DNA of 64,000 bases. It comes from Streptomyces sp. RPA4-2. Its GTDB lineage: Bacteria > Actinomycetota > Actinomycetes > Streptomycetales > Streptomycetaceae. A model generated the notes under the pieces. The model was not told the DNA's origin, did no database searches, and worked only from the letters and a program-made list of their open reading frames with translations. Of this stretch, positions 51,141-58,953 are shown piece by piece. A program made the translations under genes and the position numbers. The stretch lies in the NCBI RefSeq assembly GCF_012273515.2, contig NZ_CP050975.2, forward strand, positions 4,216,001 through 4,280,000, in the 5' to 3' direction. Numbering within the stretch: position 1 is the stretch's first letter; every line of letters starts with the position of its first letter.

Positions 51141-52139
51141 TCAGCCGCCGGACTTGACCCAGCCGTTGACCAGCCACATCTGGTCGATGAGGGCGTCGCA
51201 CTGGTTGCCCTGCTCGCACGAGACCTTGATGGCGTTCGTGCCCTTGTCGAGCTGGATCCAGTTGTAGGTCTTCGTCCAGCCCTTCTCGTAGTCGCCCGCG
51301 GGGCCGCCCGCCCAGTTCTTCAGGCCGACAGGCGTCTTGGAAGCCGTGCCGTTGACCGTGAGAGTGGCGGTGCCGTCCTTGCCGGGGACGCTGTAACCGA
51401 CGTACACGCTGTACTTGCCGGACTTGGGGATGCCGTTGACGGTCCAGGTGACTGAGGCGCCGGCCTGATTGAAGCCCGCGACGTAGACGCCGCCTTCCGA
51501 CTTCGCTCCCTTGACGTCGGACGCCGTGGTGGCGCCGCCTTCCAGGCGCAGCGCCTTGGCGTCGATGGTGGGCAGCTTGCCTGCCTCCGGCGGCTGCTCG
51601 CCGGCCGACTTGCTCGGCTCCGCGCTCTGCGAGGCCTGTGGGGACGAGCCCGCATCGTCACCGGTCTTGTCGTTCGAGTCGCCGCCCATCATCGCGACGC
51701 CGATACCGATGACGACGGCCGCGACCACGGCGATCGCGCCGATCAGCAGGCCCTTGGTGTTCGGGCCGCGACCGCGTCCGCCACCGCCGGCCGACTGCCG
51801 GGAGGCGGGCGCACCGCCGGGGACCGTCTCGGGCGCCGCGTAGTGAGCGTTCGGCCGGCCGTAGCCGGGCTGCTGCTGGCCGGGCTGGCCGTAGGGCCCC
51901 TGCTGCGGGACCTGGCCGTAGGGCGCGGTGGGGGCGGCGGCCTGCTGCTGACCGTAGCCGGCCTGCTGCTGTCCGTACTGGCGCTCACCGACCGCCCGCA
52001 CCCGGTTGACCGAGCCCGGGTAGCCGTAGCCGCCACCTCCGCTGGGCGGGGTGGCGCCGTTGGCCTGACCGTCGGCGTACAGGTAGCCGAACGGGTCGTC
52101 GTCCTCGGGCGTGCTCGCGCCGTTGTTGCCGGGCGTCAT
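51141..52139 (-). CDS. Membrane-anchored protein with carbohydrate-binding-like domain
   Basis: This 332-residue protein has a disordered N-terminus rich in Gln, Gly, Pro and Tyr (residues 1-125; repeated GYGQQQ and GPYGQPG), one transmembrane helix (about 130-152, GLLIGAIAVVAAVVIGIG), a Ser/Pro/Asp-rich linker, and a C-terminal domain. That domain (about 190-332, with ASVTWTVNGIPKSGKYSVYV and NWIQLDKGTNAIKVSC) resembles CBM35/CBM6-like modules, with Cys in SCEQGNQCDAL. It is probably extracellular, cell-wall-facing. GAGGAG precedes ATG 52139. It is convergent with the PfkB gene. Confidence 0.8.
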   Translation of the reverse strand: MTPGNNGASTPEDDDPFGYLYADGQANGATPPSGGGGYGYPGSVNRVRAVGERQYGQQQAGYGQQQAAAPTAPYGQVPQQGPYGQPGQQQPGYGRPNAHYAAPETVPGGAPASRQSAGGGGRGRGPNTKGLLIGAIAVVAAVVIGIGVAMMGGDSNDKTGDDAGSSPQASQSAEPSKSAGEQPPEAGKLPTIDAKALRLEGGATTASDVKGAKSEGGVYVAGFNQAGASVTWTVNGIPKSGKYSVYVGYSVPGKDGTATLTVNGTASKTPVGLKNWAGGPAGDYEKGWTKTYNWIQLDKGTNAIKVSCEQGNQCDALIDQMWLVNGWVKSGG

Positions 52140-52267
52140 CCCTAGGTACTCCTCAACAGGTGCGGTACAGATGCGGTACACGAAATGAAGCACGTGAAGG
52201 GCGAGCCTACCCGCTTCCAGGGGCCCAAACGGGTGGCCTTCACCGCATCAACCCACTGACCTGTGAC

Positions 52268-53959
52268 TTATCCGGCACGCCGATGCTGTTTGGGACGAGA
52301 ACGTTTCTCGACGTACATCCGTTCGTCAGCGGATTTCAAGACCTCGTCCGCCGTCATGCCGCAGTGTGCCCATCCGATGCCGAAGCTGGCGCCCACCCGG
52401 ACCGCCCGGCCGTCGACCCGGATCGGCGGGATGATCGCGTTCCGCAGCCGTACGGCGAGGTCCGCCGCATCCGCCCGGCCGAGGCCGTCGGCGAGCACCA
52501 CGAACTCGTCACCGCCGAGCCGGGCGACCGTGTCGCCGTCGCGGACACCGTTGGTCAGGCGCCGGGCGACCTCGATGAGGACGGCGTCGCCCGCGTTGTG
52601 CCCGAACCGGTCGTTGATCGACTTGAAGCCGTCGAGGTCGCAGAAGAGCACCGCGAGCCCCTTGGCGCCGTCGTCCGTCTCGCCCTCGGGCGCGATGGTG
52701 TGCACATGGTGGTCGAAGGCGTCGTAGGCCGCCGCGCCCGGCCCGAAGTCGAAGCCGTGCGCCGCGGCGTGCCCGTCGAAGGCGCCGTGCTCGGCCGCCT
52801 GCTCCGCGTACGGTCCGTGCCCGTAGGCGGCATCCAGCGACTCGACCGCGCCGGGCTGGAGGGCCTGTGGGCGCTGGCACAGCCGGGAGCCGAGGCGGGA
52901 GCGCAGCTCCGCCGAGTTCGGCAGGCCGGTGAGCGAGTCGTGCGAGGCGCGGTGGGCGAGCTGCAGCTCGCGGCGCTTGCGCTCCTCTATGTCCTCGACG
53001 TGCGTGAGCAGGAAGCGCGGGCCGTCGGCGGCGTCCGCGACGACGGAGTTGCGCAGCGAGACCCAGACGTAGGTGCCGTCGCGGCGCCCGAGCCTGAGTT
53101 CCGCGCGGCCGCCCTCGGCGGAGGTGCGCAGCAGGGTGCCGATGTCCTCGGGGTGCACGAGGTCGGAGAAGGAGTAGCGGCGCATCGCGGAGGCGGGGCG
53201 GCCGAGCAGGCGGCACAGGGCGTCGTTGGTGCGCAGGATGCGGCCGTGCTGGTCGCCGCCCATCTCGGCGATGGCCATGCCGGAGGGTGCGTACTCGAAG
53301 GCCTGGCGGAAGCTCTCCTCGCTGGCGCGCAGGGCCTGCTGTTCGCGCTCGAGGCGGACCAGGGCGCGCTGCATGTTGGCCCGCAGACGCGCGTTGCTGA
53401 TCGCGATGGCGGCCTGGAAGGCGTACATCTGCAGGGCCTCGCGGCCCCAGGCGCCGGGCTGCCGTCCGTTGCGCGGCCGGTCGACGGACAGGACACCGAT
53501 CAGTTCGCCCGTGTTGCCGCCGACGCCGGGGGTGTACATCGGCGCGAAGAGGCGGTCGGAGGGGTGCCACTCGTCCTCGAAGCGGGGCGCGGGGCCGTCG
53601 GTGTACCACTGGGGTACGTCGTCGTCGTCGAGGACCCAGCCCTCGGTGTGCGGTATGAAACGCAGGTCGCCCCAGGCCTCGCCCATGTTCAGCCGGCGGT
53701 CCCAGGAGGCGCGGGAGCCGACCCGGCCGGTGATCAGGGCTTCGGCGGCGGAGTTGCCGGCGAGCGCGGCGACCACGAGGTCGCCGTCGGGGCGTACGAG
53801 GTTGACACACGCCAGCTCGTAGCCGAGGCCCGTGACCACGCCGTCGGCGACGGTCTGCAGCGTGTCCGCCAGGCTCCGCGCGGTGTTCATGTCCGCCATC
53901 ACCTGATGCAGCTGCCGCAGGGTCGCAAGACGGACGTAGGGCTCCGACTCGGTCTCCAT
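52268..53959 (-). CDS. cdgB: Diguanylate cyclase with GAF and PAS domains
   Basis: CdgB synthesises cyclic-di-GMP. The 563-residue protein has a GAF-like N-terminal domain (about 25-180), a PAS-like domain (about 205-330) and a C-terminal GGDEF domain with GGDEF at 482-486. The inhibitory I-site RDGD lies just before it at 473-476 (five residues upstream), so product feedback is expected. No EAL domain is present. ATG 53959 follows GGGGAGGG. In S. coelicolor the equivalent gene (SCO4281) is BldD-controlled and affects development. Confidence 0.93.
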   Translation of the reverse strand: METESEPYVRLATLRQLHQVMADMNTARSLADTLQTVADGVVTGLGYELACVNLVRPDGDLVVAALAGNSAAEALITGRVGSRASWDRRLNMGEAWGDLRFIPHTEGWVLDDDDVPQWYTDGPAPRFEDEWHPSDRLFAPMYTPGVGGNTGELIGVLSVDRPRNGRQPGAWGREALQMYAFQAAIAISNARLRANMQRALVRLEREQQALRASEESFRQAFEYAPSGMAIAEMGGDQHGRILRTNDALCRLLGRPASAMRRYSFSDLVHPEDIGTLLRTSAEGGRAELRLGRRDGTYVWVSLRNSVVADAADGPRFLLTHVEDIEERKRRELQLAHRASHDSLTGLPNSAELRSRLGSRLCQRPQALQPGAVESLDAAYGHGPYAEQAAEHGAFDGHAAAHGFDFGPGAAAYDAFDHHVHTIAPEGETDDGAKGLAVLFCDLDGFKSINDRFGHNAGDAVLIEVARRLTNGVRDGDTVARLGGDEFVVLADGLGRADAADLAVRLRNAIIPPIRVDGRAVRVGASFGIGWAHCGMTADEVLKSADERMYVEKRSRPKQHRRAG

Positions 53960-54115
53960 TCGCCCTCCCCTCGAGACCTCGCAGCAACTCCAGGGTTGTC
54001 TTCGGCGTACCTGGTTCTCTGTACCGGTTCTCTGTACCTGAGTTCTCTTGCGCGTACCGGTTGGTAGCTTCCTGCCTGGCTTCCCCGCCACTGAATCACA
54101 GCGCGCTGCCCACTC

Positions 54116-54130
54116 GGTACACAGGGTCAA
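54116..54130 (-). promoter_or_regulatory. BldD-like box upstream of cdgB
   Basis: On the minus strand TTGACCCTGTGTACC fits the BldD pattern nTnACnC(A/T)GnGTnAn at every fixed position except the final A. It lies 157 bases upstream of the cdgB ATG. Confidence 0.5.
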
Positions 54131-54143
54131 CAAAATATGGCCC

Positions 54144-54161
54144 CTGTGACTCAAGTCACAG
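54144..54161. promoter_or_regulatory. CRP-type palindrome CTGTGACT..AGTCACAG
   Basis: An 18-bp palindrome with eight-base perfect arms. It contains TGTGA-N6-TCACA, the E. coli CRP core, and GTGN6GNCAC, the pattern reported for the Streptomyces Crp. It lies 185 bases upstream of cdgB and 170 upstream of the flavin reductase start. Confidence 0.6.
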
Positions 54162-54331
54162 CGTAAGATGAACAATTGAGTGGGGTTTCTGCATTTTCCC
54201 CGTGTGTTAACTGAACACATATTTAGATGCCGTGCAGACACTGTGAGCGGTTGTGTCCGTCCCGGGACCTAGGACCCGGCTCGGACCGAGGTCCGATGTG
54301 GACGCCCCGGGTCGGAGACTAGCGTTTCGGC

Positions 54332-54895
54332 GTGCTGAACACTCCCCCTGCCGTTCCTTCCACCCCCTCCGTGCATGCTGAGGGGGTGAGCAACGACGAG
54401 TTCCGCGCCGCCATGTCCCGGCTGGCCGCGGGCGTGGTCCTGGTGACCGCGCACGAGCCCGCGCTGGACCCGGAAGGACCGGGCGGCGAGGACGTCGGCA
54501 TGACGGCGACGGCGTTCGTGTCCGTCTCCCTGGACCCCCCGTTGGTCCTCGTCAGCCTGCGCGAGGGCTCCCGTATGGACGACCTCCTCGACGAGCAGCC
54601 CCTGTGGGGCGTCTCCGTGCTCGCCGAGAGCCAGCGCCACATCGCCGGCCGGTTCGCCATGAAGGGCCGCATCAGTGACCGTCTGCTCTTCGAGGACATC
54701 CCGTACGTCCGCGGCGAGGCGGCCGGGGCGCTCCTGGTGGGCGGCGCCCTGGCGACCCTGGAGTGCCGCACCGAGCAGCGGGTCACCGCCGGTGACCACA
54801 CACTCGTGGTCGGGCGGGTGCTGACGGCGTCGGTGCCGAGTGCGGACGGGGGGCCGCTGGTGCACTTCAAGGGGCGCTACCGGCAGCTGGGCTGA
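54332..54895 (+). CDS. Flavin reductase-domain protein
   Basis: This 187-residue protein is of the flavin reductase/FMN-binding split-barrel family. It shows FRAAMSRLAAGVVLVTA near residue 28, the DVGMTATAFVSVSLDPPLVLVSL motif near 55, WGVSVLAESQRHIAGRFA and the C-terminal VGRVLTASVP...HFKGRYRQL, as in the small component of two-component monooxygenases. The GTG at 54332 may be leaderless (TAGCGT six bases upstream); GTG 54386 is an alternative. No partner monooxygenase lies nearby. Confidence 0.85.
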   Translation: MLNTPPAVPSTPSVHAEGVSNDEFRAAMSRLAAGVVLVTAHEPALDPEGPGGEDVGMTATAFVSVSLDPPLVLVSLREGSRMDDLLDEQPLWGVSVLAESQRHIAGRFAMKGRISDRLLFEDIPYVRGEAAGALLVGGALATLECRTEQRVTAGDHTLVVGRVLTASVPSADGGPLVHFKGRYRQLG

Positions 54896-54920
54896 CACCC
54901 CGGCAGCCGCAGGTCAGGGG

Positions 54921-55967
54921 TCACCGGTCGAGGACCGTGACGTCCACCCCGGCCAGCCGCCGCGGATCGTTGAGGATGTCGATCACCGCGATCCGCCCCT
55001 GTACGACCGTGAACGCGAGGACGCCGACGGGGCGTCCCCCCTCGATCACCACGACCCCCGCGGCGCCGTTGACGAAGGCGGGCCGCGCGACCCGGGCCAG
55101 ATGGGCGAAACGGCTCGCGTTCGAGGCCACGTTCACCGCGCCGGCCGTCACCCCGTCCTCGGACCGTGCCACCACGTCCGGGTCGAGCACCGCGACGAGG
55201 GCCGTGAGATCGCCGTCGCGCGCCGCCGCGAGGAACGCCTCCACGACCTCCCGCTGCCGCGCCAGGTCCGGATCGGGTGCCGGGGCGCCGCCCTGGACGC
55301 GGCGCCGGGCCCGGCTGGCGAGCTGCCGGGAGGCCGCCGGTGTGCGGCCCACGATGGGCGCGATCTCGTCGAACGGCACCGCGAACAGGTCGTGCAGGAC
55401 GAAGGCGAGCCGTTCGGCGGGCGTCAGCGTCCCCAGGACCACCAGCAGCGCGATTCCCACCGAGTCGGCGAGCAGCGCCTCCTGTTCGGGGTCGACGCCG
55501 CCGAAGGGGCTGAGCACCGGCTCGGGCATGCGCACCCCTCGCCCCTCCTCCAGCGGCTCCTCGCCGCGGGTCCTGCGGGAGCGGAGCATGTCGAGGCAGA
55601 CGCGGCCGACGACCGTCGTCAGCCAGCCACCGAGGTTGTCGACCCGGTCGGCGTCGACGCGGCTGAGCCGGAGCCAGGCCTCCTGGACGGCGTCGTCGGC
55701 CTCCGCGAGCGAGCCGAGCATCCGGTAGGCGACGGCGCGCAGCCGGCCGCGATGCGATTCGAAACGCTCGGCGAGGAATTCGTTCGCGCTCACGGCACCG
55801 TTCACGGCATCGTTCCCGACGCCGTTTCCCACGCCGTTCCCTACAGCCCCGCCATTTTGCTTCGCATTCGCGTTCCCGGACGTGTTCCCGCCCGCGTACT
55901 CGCCCGCGTTCTCGCCCGCGTTCCGAGTGTGCTCATGGTTCTCATTCAGAAATTCGCCCTCGCTCAT
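54921..55967 (-). CDS. ECF41-like sigma factor with Asn/Gly-rich N-terminal extension
   Basis: This 348-residue ECF sigma factor has a C-terminal SnoaL-like extension. Region 2 is HRGRLRAVAYRMLGSLAEADDAVQEAWLR and region 4 includes LTPAERLAFVLHDLFAVPFDEIA. The tail (about 235-345) resembles the SnoaL_2 domain of ECF41 factors, but the expected hallmark motifs are degenerate (MPEP instead of WLPEP; NDPRRL near the end instead of NPDKL). The first about 60 residues are a low-complexity Asn/Gly/Ala repeat unusual for sigma factors. GGGGAG precedes ATG 55967. No carboxymuconolactone-decarboxylase-type partner is adjacent. Confidence 0.85.
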   Translation of the reverse strand: MSEGEFLNENHEHTRNAGENAGEYAGGNTSGNANAKQNGGAVGNGVGNGVGNDAVNGAVSANEFLAERFESHRGRLRAVAYRMLGSLAEADDAVQEAWLRLSRVDADRVDNLGGWLTTVVGRVCLDMLRSRRTRGEEPLEEGRGVRMPEPVLSPFGGVDPEQEALLADSVGIALLVVLGTLTPAERLAFVLHDLFAVPFDEIAPIVGRTPAASRQLASRARRRVQGGAPAPDPDLARQREVVEAFLAAARDGDLTALVAVLDPDVVARSEDGVTAGAVNVASNASRFAHLARVARPAFVNGAAGVVVIEGGRPVGVLAFTVVQGRIAVIDILNDPRRLAGVDVTVLDR

Positions 55968-56043
55968 CCGTCACATCTCCCCGTCGGGCCCGCGGTCCTT
56001 CGTCCGTCGGTGGATTGACGGATCGCGGGCCCGAGATGTGACG

Positions 56044-56325
56044 TCAGGCCTCCGGCACGGCGCTCAGCCGTAGCCGGCCGGGGTCTCCCGCCCGCTCCAC
56101 TTCGACCTCCGTCACGGAATCGTCGCCGAAGCGAAGGGTGAAGTACGGGCTGGCCTCGATCAGGAACTGCATGTCCTCCCGCGCGCCCCTGTCCAGCGGC
56201 GGCGAGACGACGGCGTCCCACGCCCGGGAGCCGGGCCCGGCGGCCAGCCGGACGGGGATCCGTGCCAGGCAGCTCGATCGGTTGGCCCACCACTCCAGAT
56301 GCGCTCTGTCCTCATTTCCGTCCAT
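56044..56325 (-). CDS. Hypothetical protein (93 aa)
   Basis: This 93-residue hypothetical protein includes HLEWWANRSSCLARIPVRLA and the beta-like MQFLIEASPYFTLRFGDDSVTEVEV end. No family is recognised. ATG 56325 is the only plausible start. It sits between the ECF sigma gene and arfB, all on the same strand, and seems conserved enough to be real given its protein-like composition. Confidence 0.55.
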   Translation of the reverse strand: MDGNEDRAHLEWWANRSSCLARIPVRLAAGPGSRAWDAVVSPPLDRGAREDMQFLIEASPYFTLRFGDDSVTEVEVERAGDPGRLRLSAVPEA

Positions 56326-56446
56326 TCCCCGAGCGTAGCCACGAGTGGCCGACTCGGCCCGCCGCTCAATCCGCGTACGGCGCCGGGCGTTTCGCGCGGC
56401 GCCGCCGGAGCGGCCCTCGGAGCCCGGTGGCGGGACGGGACAGCCC

Positions 56447-56872
56447 TCAGCCCCAGTCGCGCCCGGAACGCCCGCGCTTGGTGTCCGAGCGCTGCTTCTT
56501 CTCGCGCAGCCGTCGCTCGTTGATGCCCCTGGGGATACGGGTGGCCCGGCGCGGCTTGGGGGGCACCGTCGCCTCGGCGAGGAGGGAGGCGAGCCGTACG
56601 GCCGCGGTCTCCCGGTTGCGCCACTGCGAACGGTGCTCGGAGGAGCGCACGCTGATCACACCGTCGACGAGCCGCCCGGCGAGCTTGGCGAGCGCCCGGT
56701 CCTTCCAGACCGGGGGCAGCGCCTCGGTCTTCGCGAGGTCGAACCGCAGCTCGACCTGCGAGTCGGTGGTGTTGACGTGCTGACCGCCCGGCCCGCTGGA
56801 CCGCGAGAAACGCCACATGAGCTCGGCCTCGGGGAGGGAGACGGAGCCGCGGATGACATAGGGACCGGACAT
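56447..56872 (-). CDS. arfB: Alternative ribosome-rescue factor ArfB
   Basis: ArfB (YaeJ) hydrolyses peptidyl-tRNA on stalled ribosomes. The 141-residue protein shares the class-I release-factor catalytic loop with GGQ at 29-31 (SSGPGGQHVNTTDSQVEL) and has a basic C-terminal tail (KPRRATRIPRGINERRLREKKQRSDTKR pattern) that inserts in the mRNA channel in the family. ATG 56872 starts MSGPYVIRG; an in-frame upstream start at 57079 overlaps terD and is unlikely. Confidence 0.92.
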   Translation of the reverse strand: MSGPYVIRGSVSLPEAELMWRFSRSSGPGGQHVNTTDSQVELRFDLAKTEALPPVWKDRALAKLAGRLVDGVISVRSSEHRSQWRNRETAAVRLASLLAEATVPPKPRRATRIPRGINERRLREKKQRSDTKRGRSGRDWG

Positions 56873-57078
56873 GGGTTCATGGTCCCCCGGATGTCCGGTC
56901 CACGTCACCCGTTTTTCGCGCGGGGGTCCGTCCGGCGCAAAGGTAAAGGAAGTAAAGACAGCCGGAACCTTCGGCACCCCTCTTGGCGTTCTTAGGGGTA
57001 GCTGTAGCTTCGTGGCCGTACGAAGCCCAACCGTACGGGCACACCGCACGTACGCAACGAGGGAAGGGACTCCCAACA

Positions 57079-57654
57079 ATGGCTGTAAGCCTGTCCAAGG
57101 GTGGCAACGTCTCGCTCACCAAGGAGGCTCCGGGCCTGACCGCCGTCACCGTGGGCCTCGGCTGGGACGTCCGCAGCACCACGGGCACCGACTTCGACCT
57201 CGACGCCTCCGCCATCGCGGTCAACCAGCAGGGCAAGGTCTACTCGGACGCCCACTTCGTCTTCTTCAACAACAAGCAGACCCCGGACCAGACCATCGTC
57301 CACACCGGTGACAACCGCACCGGTGAGGGCGCGGGCGACGACGAGGCGATCAACGTCAACCTGGCGGGCCTTCCCGCCGACATCGACAAGATCGTCTTCC
57401 CGGTCTCCATCTACGACGCGGAGACCCGCTCGCAGAACTTCGGCCAGGTCCGCAACGCCTACATCCGCATCATCAACCAGGCCGGCGGCACGGAGATCGC
57501 CCGCTACGACCTGTCCGAGGACGCGGCGACGGAGACCGCGATGGTCTTCGGCGAGCTCTACCGCAACGGCGCGGAGTGGAAGTTCCGCGCGGTCGGCCAG
57601 GGCTATGCCTCGGGCCTGACGGGCATCGCCCAGGACTTCGGCGTCAGCGTCTGA
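57079..57654 (+). CDS. TerD-family protein
   Basis: This 191-residue TerD-family (tellurium-resistance-type) calcium-binding protein begins [19 protein letters not shown]. The paired acidic motifs [13 protein letters not shown] and [16 protein letters not shown] fit the family's calcium sites. Streptomyces has many such genes with roles in stress and differentiation rather than tellurium alone; this one (SCO4277-like) is a single gene, not in a ter operon. AAGGGA precedes the ATG. A strong hairpin follows the stop. Confidence 0.93.
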   Translation: MAVSLSKGGNVSLTKEAPGLTAVTVGLGWDVRSTTGTDFDLDASAIAVNQQGKVYSDAHFVFFNNKQTPDQTIVHTGDNRTGEGAGDDEAINVNLAGLPADIDKIVFPVSIYDAETRSQNFGQVRNAYIRIINQAGGTEIARYDLSEDAATETAMVFGELYRNGAEWKFRAVGQGYASGLTGIAQDFGVSV

Positions 57655-57674
57655 TCCGTACGCGCGAGTCGACA

Positions 57675-57708
57675 GAGCCCCTGACCCGGGAACCCGGGCC
57701 GGGGGCTC
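57675..57708 (+). terminator. terD terminator
   Basis: A stem GAGCCCC...GGGGCTC with an inner CCCGGG/CCCGGG stem lies 20 bases after the stop. Confidence 0.75.
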
Positions 57709-57745
57709 TTCGCGTGGACGGGCAGGGGCCCGTCATCCATACCTG

Positions 57746-57810
57746 AGGGCTCCGCCCCCAGACCCCCGTTCGGCCTGAACGGCCTCGTCCTCGAACGCCG
57801 GACGGGCTGA
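57746..57810 (-). repeat. Dispersed GC-rich repeat, copy 6
   Basis: An inverse copy. It begins with a gggctccgccccc stem and ends with the complement of cagcccgtccggcgttcgag. The following 50 bases are shared with 18200-18250. Confidence 0.8.
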
Positions 57811-57919
57811 AGGACATACCCCCGGCCGGGGGCATCCACCGCGGACCGACACCTCCACCCGGTCCGCAACGACCCAGCACAGGCCCACATCCCCAGCCCC
57901 GCCGACTAGCCTGCACCGC

Positions 57920-58465
57920 GTGATCCTCGAATCCCTGCCCCTCACCCCGGACCACGACATCCCGGGGCCGCTCCTGACCGAACTCACCGCCCTGCACGTC
58001 TCCAACCGCGAATTCAACGCGTTGAGCGGCGACTTCCCCGACCCGGACGACATCCGCCCCGAGCAGGTCGCGGAGGCCCTCGCCGAGGAGGCCGCCCACC
58101 CGGGCGTGGAGTTGCTGCTCGCCCGAGGCGCCGGGCGGCTCGCCGGGTTCGCCATCACGCTGGCGCACCATCCCGACCCGGCGGATCCGGACCCGTGGAT
58201 CGGCCTGCTCCTCGTGGACGCCCGCGAGCACGGCAAGGGGTACGGCAGGGCGCTGGCGGCCGGTGTCGAGGAGCGGTTCCGGGCCGCCGGCCGCACCGGC
58301 GTGCGCCTTGCCGTCCTCGACAACAACCCCAAGGGCCTGGCCTTCTGGACCGCCCTCGGGTACGAGGTGATCGACCACCGCGAGGACCGTCGGCTGGGCC
58401 GTCCGTGCGCGGTACTGCGCAAGGCCCTGGACTCCCCCGGCCCCGACCGGACGGACAATCCCTAG
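57920..58465 (+). CDS. GNAT acetyltransferase
   Basis: This 181-residue GNAT-fold N-acetyltransferase has a helical N-terminal region, DPWIGLLLVDAREHGKGYGRALAAGVEERF with the acetyl-CoA loop GKGYG near residue 110, and VLDNNPKGLAFWTALGYEV (motif B) near 135. Substrate is unknown. GTG 57920 is chosen with no strong ribosome site upstream. It is convergent with the VOC gene, only four bases apart. Confidence 0.85.
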   Translation: MILESLPLTPDHDIPGPLLTELTALHVSNREFNALSGDFPDPDDIRPEQVAEALAEEAAHPGVELLLARGAGRLAGFAITLAHHPDPADPDPWIGLLLVDAREHGKGYGRALAAGVEERFRAAGRTGVRLAVLDNNPKGLAFWTALGYEVIDHREDRRLGRPCAVLRKALDSPGPDRTDNP

Positions 58466-58469
58466 GAGT

Positions 58470-58844
58470 TCAGGCGCCCGGGAGAAAGAGGCAGAACGGG
58501 TGACCGTGAGGATCGCGGAGGACCCGTACGTCCTTCTGGGGCTGGTGCTCCTCCAGCGTCGCGCCCAGGGCACGGGCACGCTCGGTCTCCGCCTCCAGGT
58601 CGTCGACCTGGAGGTCCAGGTGGGCCTGCATCTGCTGGGTGCCCGCGCGCTGCGGCCACACCGGGGGCGTGTGAGCGGTCTCCAGCTGGAAGCTGAGGCC
58701 GGGGCGCTCCTGTTCGGGAGCCCGCAGGCGGACCCACGCCGGCTCGCGGTCGACTTCCTGCCAGCCCAGCAGGGCCCGGTAGAAGTCGGCCGGCGCCGGC
58801 GGATCGGGAGTACCGAGAACGAAGGCACCGAGCGTCGTCGTCAT
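58470..58844 (-). CDS. VOC-family protein
   Basis: This 124-residue vicinal-oxygen-chelate (glyoxalase-like) protein. A paired beta-alpha-beta-beta-beta module is visible: TTLGAFVLGTPDPPAPADFYRALLGW at the start and AHLDLQVDDLEAETERARALGA near residue 75, then DPHGHPFCLF. Some metal-site ligands are present (His in MQAHLDL; His/Cys near the end), but substrate and metal are unknown. ATG 58844 is the natural start. Confidence 0.85.
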   Translation of the reverse strand: MTTTLGAFVLGTPDPPAPADFYRALLGWQEVDREPAWVRLRAPEQERPGLSFQLETAHTPPVWPQRAGTQQMQAHLDLQVDDLEAETERARALGATLEEHQPQKDVRVLRDPHGHPFCLFLPGA

Positions 58845-58953
58845 GTCCCCCACCCTGCCCCCGGCGCTCGCCCCCACGCATCCGCCCGCACACGGCGGAC
58901 CCCCCGCCGGTCCGGAGCACCGGGCGCCCCCGCTTCGTACCGGAAGGGCCGGT

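Larger units (their letters stand above)
53960..54331. other. 372-bp cdgB/flavin reductase divergent regulatory region
   Basis: It is AT-richer than average around 54130-54240. It contains a BldD-like box and a perfect CRP-type palindrome. No gene is supported. Confidence 0.6.
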
